Below are positions 1-12,099 of a DNA stretch of 64,000 nt, piece by piece. Position numbers and translations under genes: made by a program. Location of the stretch: NCBI GenBank assembly GCA_950295325.1, contig OX485804.1, positions 57,040,001 through 57,104,000 of the forward strand. Reading direction: 5' to 3'. The stretch is from Polytrichum commune (taxonomy: Eukaryota > Streptophyta > Polytrichopsida > Polytrichales > Polytrichaceae). Numbering within the stretch: position 1 is the first letter of the stretch; the number at the start of each line of letters is the position of its first letter. Under the pieces are notes generated by a model that saw only the letters and a list, made by a program, of their open reading frames with translations, had not been told where the DNA came from and ran no database searches.

Positions 1-295
1 TTCTTGATGTTGAATGTGTTAGGTTGATTCATGAATCTTACGAACCTCACTTGATAGTTCCAAGTGACATAACCCCCCTCAAAATGGACAGTGGTGATCA
101 TTAATATTTTATCTTCAATGACCAGTAAGCTACATTTGTAGTCCATAGAATAATACAATTTAATGTTCTTGTTGAAGAAGTTGCCCACCTCGGAGAAAAG
201 TTGGTGTTGGAATTGGGTGCTTCAACCTTGTGTGTTGTGAACCCTTACCCCCGAAACTTTGAGATGCGGTTGAATACTATTAGGCTACATTGTTC
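1..295. other. AT-rich DNA without recognised feature
   Basis: No coding-looking frame, repeat structure or RNA gene was recognised. Confidence 0.4.
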
Positions 296-530
296 ATGGT
301 GTTTAGTGTCACTTACTATTATTGAATATTATGAAGTTACACAATACTACAACTTTGGACTAAGAAGGTAAGTTTTTACCAAGTAAAGTCATTTATGTTG
401 TATAATGTGCATACATCCTATTTAATCTTTGTAGATACACATTGAAACATATTGTAAGAAGTTACAATGTTGTGTCATCCCGATACGAAGTTACACTAAA
501 TGCCATAAATGGTCTAGCAGTAAGTTTTGA
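296..530 (+). repeat. Dispersed repeat, copy 1 (partner 7985-8200)
   Basis: The stretch shares an ordered series of words with 7985-8200: a 'tttagtgtcacttacta' block, then 'gttacacaat', then 'gtaagtt', then an 'agttac' motif. The order and spacing are kept with many substitutions, so this is an old direct dispersed duplication. No open frame or terminal repeat was found that would assign it to a transposon class. Confidence 0.55.
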
Positions 531-1214
531 GTGTAACCCAACACGAAGATTCAAAACACTACAACTTCCGGTAGTAATTACATTCAAGCCTCGGTTCATC
601 CAATTAAGTCTAAGGCAATAGAGAATATTTCCTTCATTTTAGTTATCCACATGTCCCGTATCTAGTGTCCAGGGAGATTTTTGGGCATGCAAAACCAATC
701 AAGGTCCTAGTGGTGTTTCCAAGGCCAAATGGCCACATGTTGTAATCTTTGGTTTTCCTTCATTAATTTAAGGTGTATTCCATAGATTCCTCTAAAAGGA
801 TCGATCATTTTCTTGAAAGTTTGGAACTTCAAAAGGTTATTTCTCAAACCCAACTGATTCATTTGTAACTACATGTCGGTTCTTCCTGTTCATAAGAGGG
901 ACATTTTTTTCATCCACAGACGGAACCATCTCCTTGTTGCAGATAAAAAGCATTGCCCCTCCATGTATAATAGATTTGACATGTTGGGAAGGGGTCCCTT
1001 TGGCCCAATGTCGAACAAAGCTATGACTACTGGAACATAGAAATCAAGTAATTTCAAGCAAGGAACACAACTTCAATGTACAATAAGTACATTTTGATTC
1101 TAAGATTCTTATCACCTTAACATTAGGTTTCCATGTTGATTTTGGGTCATCTACAAATAAAATTTTGAACCCTTCGCATTTAAGGAATATGGAATTCACT
1201 TTAAACTCCATAAA
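531..1214. other. AT-rich DNA without recognised feature
   Basis: Only short chance open frames are present. A minus-strand frame at 1044-1253 resembles no known family and lies partly in the repeat that follows. Confidence 0.35.
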
Positions 1215-1325
1215 ATCAACCTCCTTAATGTCACTCCTTCTCTTATATCCCAAAACCCTAGGGAATGGATGTTCTTAGTTTAAATCTCATTGCTTATTAT
1301 CACGTTTCCCTTCCATATATCATGA
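1215..1325 (+). repeat. Dispersed repeat, copy 1 (partner 2937-3050)
   Basis: About 110 bp match 2937-3050 in direct orientation, including 'tcaacctcct', 'aaaaccctag', 'gaatggatgttct' and 'catttccct'-like words in the same order. Similarity is roughly 80 percent by eye. Both copies contain an ATG followed by similar short open frames, but this reflects shared repeat DNA rather than a gene. Confidence 0.7.
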
Positions 1326-1613
1326 CTTTTGACACTCAAATAATCCATGAAATAATTCAAATCACACGCTCGCATGCATCACATTGTATTATTGCAATGT
1401 TGACTTCATGTTATCCCATAATGTCATATGTTGCACTATCTCTCTTTTGTCAAGCACCCTTTTTCACACAACACAACTCCTTAATATCACGTGCACTTTG
1501 GTTGCCAGAATCGTGGTGATACAAACTTTAGAGTGTACAACATACTTTGTCACAACGAAACCCTTTCAATTGGTAAACAATATTCATTTGAAACCTTCTA
1601 TATCTAATAATAA
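1326..1613. other. AT-rich DNA, no gene recognised
   Basis: Two overlapping short open frames here have no recognisable domain and are probably chance frames. Confidence 0.35.
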
Positions 1614-1644
1614 CATATATATATATATATAGATAGATAGATAT
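1614..1644. repeat. (AT)n / (GATA)n microsatellite
   Basis: A run of AT dinucleotides passes directly into three to four GATA units. Confidence 0.9.
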
Positions 1645-2936
1645 GTGCTCAACGCTTGAAGTGACGGTTTTAAAACCATGTTTGGTTCTTGAAATTTCTA
1701 CGCATCTTGAGACCACAAGAAATCCCAAACCATTTTCTTCTCATGGCCCTTGGTCACGTGTGGGAAAATGGCCCTCAATTACCCAATGACGAAATTATAC
1801 AAGTCAACAACGGGGGCATGGGAGGGGGCACAAGGCTCGGTGTTCTTGGTTAGCCGCATGGGCTTGTTGACTTTGGAGACTCTTACAACATGTGTATGTT
1901 AGGTACGCTAAGTTAATAGTGAGGAGTCACAAAGTAAACACACACATATTGAGACAGTTGTGGAAAACTAAAAATAGTAATATAGAGTTGGTGTCCCTCC
2001 CGCATGCGGATCATACGGTTTGGCTCATTTCCACTCTGGGTCCATAATTAGTGTGCATGTGTACTACACTACCAAGCTCGTGGCGGGGCGTCAAAAAGCT
2101 TGCATTGAGGTGGCCATATCGTATCCTTGCACCTTAACTTATGTGTCGCAGGTGTGCTTTGGTGGACAAGCAAGTAGGCATGGGCATGTCGCGCTTGGAG
2201 CTTAGCCCTTGTCATCACACAACCCCTCCTCACTTTGATTCCCTACCTTCAAGAGCTCGACATGATAAATTTAGCACGGAGTCGGCAAACACCACTATAT
2301 GACAAAATTTGGACCCTCTTCCCCCTCATAGTGTGCGTCATTTTTCCCCGATAACGAAGAAGAATCTTCGTAAGGGGAGGTTGAAATAAGTTTGGGAAGG
2401 GTGACTGGGCCGTCTCTCAGTTGTGGAACCATAGTTGGGTTTCATTTGAGTGGGATTTTTTTCTGTATAAACATGTTGATGTGAGCGTATGAGTGTTGTT
2501 GTGTTTTTTTTCGTGGTGGTATATTATCAATATTCATGTTGGTGTATATTCCATGCATGAAGATTTTCCTTGTTATGGGTTTATGTTCTTTTTCTAATAT
2601 ACCAAGACTTAAAGTCCAGTAAACTCAATCATGAAACATTCAAAATGATGGCCACTTGCATATTTGACTACAACACAAATCTACTATCTCATATGTTGTG
2701 CCTATCTCCCCCCCCCATCCACGTGGAAGTGCTCAAGCTAAAAGATGCTTGGAGATACCAAGCAAAGCTTCACCACAATGGCAAAGTATATTTTTCTTTG
2801 CCCGCTTGAGAAACACATGAAAGTGTGCCCTTTGGTACATCAAATCATTTGCACGATGCTCAAAGAATCAATGCAATAAAGACACCTTGACTATTATTCT
2901 AAGGAGTTTGGAAAATTATATACTACACCCTAAACT
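1645..2936. other. Intergenic DNA, no gene recognised
   Basis: There are scattered short open frames only, the longest under 80 residues and without recognisable motifs. A short poly-C run lies near 2709. Confidence 0.35.
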
Positions 2937-3050
2937 ATCAACCTCCTCAATGTTACTCCTCTTATATCTCAAAACCCTAGAGAATGGATGTTCTCAATTT
3001 AAACCTCACTCCTTATAGTCACATTTCCCTCCCGTATATCATTGCTTTAG
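2937..3050 (+). repeat. Dispersed repeat, copy 2 (partner 1215-1325)
   Basis: Direct-orientation partner of 1215-1325 with the same order of conserved words. The copies lie about 1.7 kb apart, so they may be remnants of two insertions of one element or of a local duplication. Confidence 0.7.
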
Positions 3051-3174
3051 CCTCGCTTGTTACCGGATCCTTTGGTGGAAGCACTTGTAGAATTACCCCA
3101 ACCCATGTACCTTTGTTACATGTTACTTTTCCTCTCAACAATTCAACCTCATGGTTTGAGGTGTTTTGTTTTGA

Positions 3175-3191
3175 GGGGGGGGGGGGGGGGG
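3175..3191 (+). repeat. 17-bp poly-G tract
   Basis: Uninterrupted G run followed by two TTAGGG/TTTAGGG-like words. It is one of many long G or C homopolymers in this window. Confidence 0.9.
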
Positions 3192-3724
3192 TTAGGGTTT
3201 AGGGGGTGTTTAGGAAATAGAGAGCAAAGACTTTGAGAAGGCTTGAAAAACTTAGATTGGGGAGGCATGCACCAACATGTTCACACTGTTGCTCACAGTA
3301 GATTCTCCTCTCCCTTTGTCATTTTGCCACCTCATCCAAGTTATCCTCTACAACAATTCACTCATGTTATGCATGCTTATGAAATTGGATTAATTTCATA
3401 ATGAATGTGTGCAACTACATCCTATACTAGGGTTTTCATAAATGTGAGTAGTCAATTTACAAGGTTCCCTAGATCAAAAATGTAAGGAAGGTTGTAGACT
3501 ATAAGATGGATGGAAAACCTCATGATGTCTCATGTTTACGAACCTCAAAGATTGAACAACAAAGACAGTCACATCTATTTTTCACAAATTCTGGAGAGGT
3601 TTTAATCAATGGCTACAAATTCTTCTTGTTAAAGTAGGATTAGGGTTTAGGGTTTACGATTTTGGGAAGATGTGCCAAGATTGCACATTTACATTCTTTC
3701 AATTGCTTGGGTTTCATGTAGACT

Positions 3725-4010
3725 AGTGCAACTTGCATTTGTGGGTTGAATTCAAATGTGTTTCAATTTTTCCCAGAGTGTTCTTGTGGGTCAAACAAGT
3801 TGTATCCTTGAATGTGGAGGAGCAATATGTGATGTGTTAGTCGTACATATCATAAGATTGGATTTGAAGATTGCAAGAAACAATTGTCACACCTTTTGGG
3901 GGTCCAATTCAATTGTAGAGTCAGTTAAGGACTTGCAAGACTACATGCTTCCAATTGTCAAGGTGTCAAGCAAACAAGTGCAATTTGCATTTGTGGGTTG
4001 AATTCAAATG
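3725..4010 (+). repeat. Pair of 34-bp direct repeats
   Basis: The word beginning 'agtgcaacttgcatttgtgg' at 3725-3758 recurs at 3976-4010 with one or two differences, about 250 bp apart. The intervening DNA has no other recognisable feature. It could be a small internal duplication. Confidence 0.7.
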
Positions 4011-4519
4011 CATGTGTGGATTTTGTGTGCGAGATGTAATAAGGGAAATGAAAATTTTCCAATGAATTTAGTGTGCAAGTCTCTCGAATTATTTAGTTTC
4101 TCAGTTGTAATGACATTTTCCCAATTTCAATTGTAGTTGTAGTCATGGTGAGAGATTGCAAATGACATGATTTCACATGATTTAGTGCACATTGCAATTG
4201 TGGGTGCCTTCACAACTATTTGTAGACTTGGTTGAAATTATTGACATGATTTGGTTCGTCTTAGAGGATTAATTTTACCTAAGTGAAAGCACAGTACTGA
4301 TACAATGAGGTTATGCAACCTAAGAATGGATTTAGAGACTCCTACAAGTGTGTAACGGAAATAATATTTAATTTTATTAATAAAAAAAATTGCATGAATT
4401 TAGCGTCCAAGCTGGGAATCTATCATGTTGCATCATATTTTCTAGTTTGAGGATTGGATATTTTCTTTAGGGTTACACATGAACTGATGCAACATATGCA
4501 TGTTCTTCAAATGTATGCA

Positions 4520-5262
4520 TCTTGTTGAACCCCAAAAATGGGAAGTTTTCGGAGAGACTATGAAGAATTTCAAGAGACTCAGTAGTATCTTTTGGAAGAA
4601 AATAAAATTAGCATTGGCGTTACCTTTGGTACCTACAATCATCAAAAGTATAACTGAATAACAATAAGGTTGAATATGCATGGGACATGCTTTGGGGAGC
4701 TACTTTGGCATATTAGTGCGCTTGATGTAGATTTGTCTTCTCTAATGATGAAATCATTGTAGCAAATCTGTCATTGGGCTTGAAGTGACACCATCACACC
4801 GGACGGCGCATAGGTGCCACATTCATGAGGTTTGCCAAGTTTAAAAGCGTGAAAGACCAAGCAACTCTTAAAGCCAAGCTTGTTAGTGTTTGGTGCTCCG
4901 TTGAGGTGCTTTGTAAAAGGGTAACTTTTCTCACCCTTCCTCCCATCTTGATAACCTTCTTACTCAAAAACCATACTGATGGGTGACTCGTTTTGGTTTT
5001 ATGAATTTACCCCAATTATTTTTAAACATAATAAATAAATTGGAAGGGTACATCATATGCAAAGGATATCACATTGGTTCAAATTCTTGTCTGACATTGG
5101 ATGGCACATGTAACTATTTGTTGTAAACTTGGATCCAAAAATCTACAAAGAGTTGATATCACTTTGAATTAAAATATTTCTCAAAATCTACGCACAACCA
5201 GTAGTACATTTTCACAACTTGAATGCAACACAACTTCAAAGTCTTTCACAAAAGCATGTTCC
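4520..5262 (+). repeat. Dispersed repeat R1, uninterrupted copy
   Basis: About 740 bp is repeated in inverted orientation on the far side of the window, where the copy is split by the copia element into 31950-32032 and 37081-37745. Many long matching words occur in order, for example 'tttggtgctccgttgaggtg' here and its reverse complement near 37310. This copy keeps the pre-insertion arrangement. Positions 5184-5188 (AAATC) correspond to the GATTC target duplicated by the copia insertion, read on the other strand. The repeat class is unknown and no coding frame or terminal structure was recognised. Confidence 0.85.
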
Positions 5263-5574
5263 CATGTCTGACATTATTTATCCCAAAACAAGAAAGCTTC
5301 AATAGAAGATATCTAGAAAGTATATATGGTGTGGATGTTATAGTATCCCAAAATTAATCGAATTCTAACGAGACTTCATAAAAAAATATAGCATTATTCC
5401 AATGCACGTATAATGAACAAATACAAGATGATTTGAACTTGAACAATTGACTTAGATTTCAACACATACAATGTACAAATGATCAATATCGTCTCATATA
5501 ATCACATTTTCACATCACAACCCCATAATTGAGACATCCTATTAGGGTCCATGGGACATACTCAAATCTCCAAT

Positions 5575-5845
5575 TAGACCAATAACGGGTTCGCACAATT
5601 AATCGATCACAACACCACTCTTGATTCAATACACTAGGCGAGAATGGCCGCCAAAATAGATTCCAACACAATAACTATCCTAATAGTCAACCACCAAGAC
5701 CAGTCAACCCGACAACTTCTCCTTAACCAACATGTTGATATCCACACAATAGTAACCATCCCAACACACACTATATGCTATAACTCCACACCGGAATTCA
5801 TCTTTAATTTGAAAGGCTCCTCATTCAAGCTTGCTTCAAAATGAG
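5575..5845 (+). pseudogene. Possible fragment of RLE-type LINE polyprotein
   Basis: The sense strand is unusually rich in A and C, like the better-recognised LINE remnants at 52560-53045 and (minus strand) 53410-54480. An open frame at 5640-5844 encodes 66 residues containing 'TILIVNHQDQSTRQLLLN' and 'NSTPEF', which I interpret as an internal region of the same kind of retroelement. No catalytic motif is present. Assignment rests on base composition and general resemblance and could be wrong. Confidence 0.3.
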
Positions 5846-6554
5846 ACATGGTTTACATCTGTGAGGAAAGTTACAACAATTTATATTAACATGTCGGTGC
5901 ATCAAAATTAGGGACACATTTCATATTGTACATTTTAGATATAACATTCACTAAACTAAACCCAAACCACTACCAAACACAAGAATAATGTCTAACTCAA
6001 AATTGTTTTGTTGTTCATCCAACATTTAACACTAGTCATCCACATTTTTGGACATAATACACACGTTTACATCGTTATGCTCACCTCATACAATCTCACT
6101 GCTTACATGATAATCACACCCTTCATGTTTTGGTGCATTATAAACCTACATGTGCTCATAAAACATAAAGAGTATCAACCACAAGCTATATATCTTGATT
6201 TATGAGGAATTTCTATGATTATAAAAACAAATTGCTTGCACGGGGTTCACCAAACTATTTTAGGGCACTAGATACATGGATATGAACTCTTATATATAGA
6301 TATCAACAAGTTATTTTCCCATGGTATTTGCACTATAGCTTTGTAATCTTTGTTTTATCTTTTTTTTTATGTGTTACTTTTTGGAAAAAAAAACATGGGC
6401 CTTTAGGAATCAATTTAATTCAATATGTGAATAGAATGATATAATCATCAAAAGAGGCACAAGTGGTTGGTTCAAACACGCACACTCTAATATGGACCTA
6501 CATGGTTGGGATACATGGCAACCATGTTAAAAATTTGATAGAAACCACCTTCTT
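5846..6554. other. AT-rich DNA without recognised feature
   Basis: Only short A/C-biased open frames are present, the longest at 6008-6205. Nothing recognisable. Confidence 0.35.
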
Positions 6555-6705
6555 ATAAGTTTGTGGTTGATTCATTCCAACTTCATTGCACCATATTTGT
6601 TTGGGGTCCTCAATGCTAATTGTGGAGTTGAAGGTCATTTAGAAGGGATGGTGTTTGTAAGGGGTTCTCAACATTTTTATCTTCAACTCACATGGTTGCT
6701 ATAAA
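6555..6705 (+). repeat. Dispersed repeat, copy 1 (partner 58635-58790)
   Basis: Shares 'tttgtggttgattca', a 'tccaact' block, a 'ggggtcct'-like block and 'ttttatcttcaa' with 58635-58790, in the same order and orientation 52 kb away. Divergence is considerable. Confidence 0.6.
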
Positions 6706-7984
6706 TCCTTTGTTGCGTTATAGTATATGGACCTTATGCGAATTGCGATCACTCTGCTTCATTAAACCCTTATATTTGAGTGGTGGATGGCAAGGCATGT
6801 ACTTAAGAATGGACAATAAAACAACATGTGCTATAATGAAACCAAAATATGTGCAAAATTTGATCAAACAACATAGGCTTAAAATGTACACATTGGGGAA
6901 GGCCTATATGATTGTTTGAATAGGAAGAGAATTGTCAGTTCAACTTATTTTATTTTTATATCTCAACTCAAGGTGGTTGAATGCAGGGCCTTATCTCACA
7001 TCTTATGGAAACTTTGAGGTCAAGCCACTTAAGGGTGGAATAGTACTCGGATGGGTGGCTTCCTAGCACTTGATTTCCACTGGATCCGACCTCCTATGCT
7101 CCACCCAATTATAATGGGAGTATTAGGGTGAACCAAAGCATGTGAGAACCTAGGGGCTTGTTTGTGGGGGAGATAGATGCAAGCCAACTTGTCCACGCCC
7201 ATTCAAGGTGTTCAACTTTGAAAGGAGGCAATATTCATTGAGGGTCTTCTAATCCTCGTCATGTCCATTTTGGGATTAAACTTACAACAATTTGAAGATG
7301 TAACATCATCTCTTAAACATGGAGGAGCGTTGCTTTTTGTTTGTGACCAGATGATGATTCCAACCATGAAAAAAAAACCATGCCCCTTCCACGCACTACA
7401 ACTTTAGTAACATTCCTAATTGATTTCTAAACTTGCATGACACTCAAACACAACATATCCTAAACATCCACCATTGGAACTTTTAGTTGGACATGTGTTA
7501 AGGGTGTAAATCCAAGTGGAAGGTGCGTAGTTGTGGCATCATCGCCTCAATTGCAAAGCTTCCAAGAAATCACAAATTTTTGGTTTCAAGAATTGTAGGT
7601 GGATTTGAATAGGTATATTGCCCCTCTTTTGAATGAGAGTAACATTTTGTCATTTGGAGATGATTTGAGTGGAGGTTCGATCAAACAACCAACCCCCATT
7701 TTATTTTTAAATTGTTGGCCCTCTAGTCCTATTATGATTAGCTACATAACATAACTTCAACATTTAAAATTTTGCTATGAATAGTCATTTCTAACCTGCG
7801 AACATCTATATAGTTGGATTTGTCAAAAATAACTTAAGTTCTTGAGCTATGGTCGTTTAAATTGAGATCACTTTTTTTAACAAATTTGAGGGAAATTGGG
7901 TGTGGGAAGTCAAGGGTTAAACCGACTGCACCAAAAAGTTGGGGCCCATTTCAACTTATTTAATAGTTTTTAAAGTTTAATATA
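6706..7984. other. Intergenic DNA, no gene recognised
   Basis: AT-rich, with short chance frames only. No terminal repeats or tandem structure were noticed. Confidence 0.35.
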
Positions 7985-8200
7985 TATGGTATTTAGTGTC
8001 ACTTACTATATGGGGTTACACAATGCTCTAACTTTTGGTTGAGAATGTAAGTTGTCACGAGTAAAGCCCCTACAACATATTTAACCTATTTTTGGTAAAA
8101 AAAAAATGTATTAAGGAGTTATGACCTTGCATAGTTCCAAATTGTAAGAGACATTGTATACCATATATGATATACCATTCAACTTATTATGTGTAAGTTG
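7985..8200 (+). repeat. Dispersed repeat, copy 2 (partner 296-530)
   Basis: Direct-orientation partner of 296-530, with conserved words in the same order and an extra A-rich insertion near 8100. Confidence 0.55.
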
Positions 8201-8459
8201 CAAGTTATACCTATACCTTCAGAAGTCTCTCAGTTACACAAAACATGTTAGAAATTTTTAATTGGCTAAGAATAGCAAGATTGGAGTGCTTTTAGGAATT
8301 TTAGGAATTTTCTTCATAGGGCCTTTATTCTCACGAAGAGAGTCAAAGATTTAGATTCAATCATTACTGTAGAATGAAAAATTTCTTATACTTTTAGAAA
8401 TTTCAATATATTTTTGTTGAATGATATAATCACTGAGCCACGTGTCCGGCGTGGGCCAT

Positions 8460-8990
8460 CACTAGTTATGTGCACATGCGGCAACATCGGAGTCATGTCT
8501 TCTCTTGTTCATTTCTCTTGTTCTCCTCTCAACTCCAATTTCGAAACTTGAAATGATAGTCTTTGTGATTGCTAACATAACCTTATGTGCTTCCAATGGC
8601 CAACATTGTTGGTGGAGTTGGAAGTGCCCACAATAAGGCCACACACCTCATATGCAATAAGGCATGTATGCTTTAATCGATATAGTAGCCTTTTGCATAC
8701 GCCTACATTAAGTGATATATGGCAAGACTCATCATAGTTAAGAACATACACCAAAAAAATGCTTGTTATCATATATGTTAAACTATGTGCTCAAATGACG
8801 ACACCATTCTAGATTCGACTGTTAACATAAATGAGAGGGCCTACGTGAAATTGGTTAAGAGAAAGAAGAATCTTCACTTTGACCTCTTGTAACTTTTACA
8901 TCCCAACTTTGATTTTAGCTCTTCAAAAGAAAACTTTCATGATTCACAATTGCTAAGTTAGACCGGATGAGACGATTTGCAATCCCATCC
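8460..8990. repeat. Member of a dispersed repeat family
   Basis: The block 8870-8990 (cttcactttg, ctcttgtaactttta, gattcacaattgc, gatgagac) matches 54840-54960 and 55090-55270. The block 8520-8680 contains the complement of the 'gattgtcatttcaagtttc' motif seen near 15520 and a 'ggaagtgcccac' block seen near 55000. The family recurs in both orientations and in different orders. Confidence 0.55.
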
Positions 8991-9286
8991 AACATTGAAA
9001 AATGTATGTGAAATTGGACATTTCTATTAACCCTTCACTCCATGGAGCGTAGTGTGGTTATATAGATCATCCAAAAACCAAGCTTTCTAGACCTTCGTTT
9101 TCATTGTACCTTAAAGAAAAGTTGTTGCTAATAATTTCAAGATCACATGAGTACAGTAGCAACATTTAGTAATTTTCATGAATTGTTTACAATTGATATA
9201 AAATCATTGACCTTCAAGAAACTATGTTAAATATATGCAGTAAAATTGTAGTCCAACCTTCCAAGATTATATTAAGAAGAGATATA

Positions 9287-9767
9287 CAGTAATCTCCTGC
9301 TTAAGTACGCACCCGTTTAAGTTCACATCCTAGTTAAGTGCACCATTTTTTTGACAAAAAATCAGGGTTCATACTTTATTGTTTGAACATGTCATGCATA
9401 GTCATTTGCTGCGAATGCATGAATCTTTTACACTTGACATTCAATCTCAGTTTGTTAACGTTTTGCTGAAACGTCTCCAACGATGGTCGCGATTCATCAT
9501 ACATCTGTCCAGCTTCTGTTTGAACATTGGAGCAAAGCCATTTGTCGTCGATGTCGAGGTGAATGTTGTGTAGAGCTTCAAAAAGCCTTTGAAGTCGGTA
9601 GCACTTTCATATTCGGTCAAGCAAATTGCCTCACGTTCCATCCGTTTCCTGTTGCGATTCATCGAATCAGAGGGCCTAGAAAGCGATATGAGTAAAGTAC
9701 GCACCTACCAACTTAGTGCACACCAACAACTCCGGTTCAAAGTGCATACTTAAGCGAGAGATTACCG
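9287..9767. mobile_element. pogo-like (Tc1/mariner superfamily) MITE with TA target duplication
   Basis: The 481-bp element is flanked by TA (9285-9286 and 9768-9769). Its left end reads CAGTAATCTCCTGCTTAAGT and its right end, reverse complemented, reads CGGTAATCTCTCGCTTAAGT. Subterminal 'TTAAGTKCAC'-type words recur several times at both ends, a layout seen in pogo/Tigger-type elements. TA target duplication and a CAG-like terminus fit that group from family knowledge. The interior has short overlapping frames on both strands (9379-9573, 9447-9704) but no recognisable DDE motif. This is probably a non-autonomous or decayed derivative. Confidence 0.8.
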
Positions 9768-9959
9768 TACACATAGAGGTAAGGAAAAGAGTCCATAAAA
9801 AATCGACAACTTTCAATGAAAAGAACGTGAAGTTATTTCTACATAGTAATGTATCATCAAAGGAGAAAACTTAGTTCGTTCTCGGCAAGTAACATACATA
9901 TATCCATACACATATGCACACACCGAAAACTACGCCTCATTTTTGTAACATTCGTTGAC

Positions 9960-10300
9960 GTGGGCACAGGGACCCAGGTGCCACCCACTCACCCACCCAC
10001 TCACCCACCCACCCAATCTGAGCTACCACCTGTTGGCCCTGTCCAAGCGGAGGTGAGGGCGGAGAGCGGGCAGGCGGGCAGGCGGGCAGGCAGAAAGGAA
10101 AGGAAAGGAAAGAAGGAAGGGAGAAGGGGGAAGGGGGAAAAGGAAGTGAGAGGAAATTGACACATAATGCGCTGACCGGAGGGGGCAGCCGAGCGAGCGA
10201 GGAGCCCCTGCAATGGGCATTTATTTGGAGCAAGCCATGTGCACCACCTAATATGCTTGCCCCCATGGGCCCATAACTTAACCCCCTCTCTCGCCTGCCA
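9960..10300. repeat. GC-rich low-complexity region
   Basis: It contains a (CCCA/CTCA)n tract at about 9977-10014, a GGGCAGGC run at about 10060-10090 and an (AAAGG)n/(GGGAA)n purine run at about 10093-10145. Several overlapping open frames of 65-109 residues are compositional artefacts full of Pro, Gly, Lys and Leu. The rest to 10300 is unusually GC-rich for the window and could be an old promoter or CpG-rich remnant, but no attached gene was found. Confidence 0.6.
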
Positions 10301-10594
10301 TGTGCTCACGGGCGACTACAAAAGCCCTTTGTACGCTCGGAAATAATATAGTTCCGAAGGCGCCACGTAACGCCAAATGCCCCTCTCTACGTACATAAGT
10401 CTTCGAGGCCGCCCTGATGATGATTGATTAGTCCCAACTTCTCGCCCCGTCCAAAGAGTAGAATAATATACAAAACTGGCAATCTCATACAACCCTAGCC
10501 TCTGCTCTACCACATTGGCCTCCATCACTCACCCGCCCACCCACTCACACCGTGATGCCGAGTGTATGGAACAAGTGTCCGGGGACAACCGGCG

Positions 10595-10770
10595 GTCGGT
10601 TAGTTACGGAGGATATAACCGGTTGAGTTCAAGAAATAACCGGTTGAAGTTGGGGACTTCAGCCGAATTACCGACCATTTTAGACGAATCTATAGAAGAA
10701 CGTACCTCAAATGAACGAAAGCAAAGCCGGATGATGTCAACATGTAACCGGTTGGATTTAGAATCACTGG
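10595..10770 (+). repeat. Dispersed repeat with AACCGGTT words (partner 60420-60600)
   Basis: The words 'accggttgagtt', 'accggttgaagtt', 'tatagaa' and 'gatgtcaacatg' occur in the same order as related words in 60420-60570. An open frame of 87 residues covers it but has no recognisable domain. I read it as repeat DNA. Confidence 0.55.
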
Positions 10771-10830
10771 GATCTTGACCGACTCTAGATGCCCAGAAAT
10801 TTCCCGGGCACTGGTATGGAAGGGATTTGG

Positions 10831-10909
10831 GCGAACCAACCCATACACTCGTTCCTTGTTGGATGCCTAAACCCTTGCCTCCAAGGAGCCAATGTACGGG
10901 TTGGTTCAC
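10831..10909. repeat. Imperfect hairpin-forming inverted repeat
   Basis: The arm GCGAACCAACCCATACA at 10831-10847 pairs with 10893-10909, matching 15 of 17 positions and enclosing a 45-base loop. Function is unknown. It may be the core of a small foldback element. Confidence 0.65.
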
Positions 10910-10999
10910 CCCAACCTATGGAAGGAAGGTACGTGGATGTTACTTGGTTCGTTTTTACATCTTCTCCAATTTTTACCCATTATCTTCACAGAGCTTAAT

Positions 11000-12099
11000 A
11001 TGTGTTGCATTTGCAAATCTATGATGAAGCATCAACAAGGATCGGACTTTCCCTTGTTTAGTTGTGGTTGTCAAAAGTACATGTTTGTTGGTTGCTTAAT
11101 TGAATATATATGTATAGCTCTTCTCAATTGTGTTCGTTGTTGAGTGTGGATTAGTGGATCAAGTTTGCAGATGTGGTCAAATCTCTTGTAAACACATGTT
11201 TTTATGGTGTTTGTTGTTTGATTCTCAGCTAACCACACACCAATCAAATATAGGTGTTCAAATTAGAAAAGTAACTCAATAACACATGCATACCTTAAGG
11301 CCCCTAGTCGCTTTGGTTAGAGTAAGTAACAAGTCTAGTCAATTATATTATGTTTGCACTACCTAGTTAGGAGCATTAGCTAACATATATGAGGTAGTTC
11401 TTCTCTATGAAATCAATCAATTAGTCTCATGTCCACAACACCTGGTTAGGTTCAAATATAAATCGATAAAATAGACATTGGTTAAGTTTTTGGTCATTGT
11501 TTTTGTTGAAGAACGAGTCTTACCTTATTGATATCTTTGATGTTAACTACTTGATTTACCAACTTTTAATCCAACTGGTTTTTTTGAGTGTTGCCCACCT
11601 CTCATTCTCCCCATCTCTCTTCCCTTCCGCTACAAGGTCACCCACATTATTTCTTAAAGCATCCAAAATTAGCATATATTTTGAACAATACATTAGAATT
11701 TTATTGACTAAATGCTATCATAATTTAGTTTAACAAGGTCCAACATTTTTTATGGTATTATTTTATTATAAAACGTTATTTAATTTGTATTCATCATAAA
11801 GCAAAAATAATAGTGTGGGCCACAAAAATCATGACATCCATATTTGATGTCATGTTTAAGAATTGGGCAAGGTAAACAACACATTTGGTCAATCAACTTT
11901 ATATTTATCTCTTACAACCTTTGGTTAATTCTAACTAAGTGGATAAGAGATCATTTAGCTAGCACATCGGTTAGTTATTCTCACTAACTCATGTGGTTAG
12001 CCAATTTTGCTAACTAGATGTTGTGGGTGGTGTGACCATCATCGTGGTTCTTGCTAACCTTCACCAACTTGCATCCTAGTTGGGCGGTGTGGAATCATG
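11000..12099. other. AT-rich DNA without recognised gene
   Basis: A word like 'taaccaacc / ggttag' recurs loosely between 11220 and 12060, but no clear unit or terminal repeat emerges. Open frames are short and unrecognised. Confidence 0.35.

Noticed and set aside
2570-2809. Small protein-coding gene from a 79-residue open frame
   Set aside because: No domain, no codon-bias signal and many similar-sized chance frames in this AT-rich DNA. The same applies to most other open frames of 60-100 residues here.
3190-3660. Interstitial telomere repeat (TTTAGGG)n
   Set aside because: Only two or three imperfect units occur at each place, no more than expected near G-rich repeats.
9849-10309. Overlapping open frames of 65-109 residues on both strands
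   Set aside because: They are produced by simple GC-rich and purine-rich repeats, with frames open on both strands at once.
10831-10909. microRNA precursor
   Set aside because: The paired arms are only 17 bases with mismatches and the loop is long. Nothing indicates a processed duplex.
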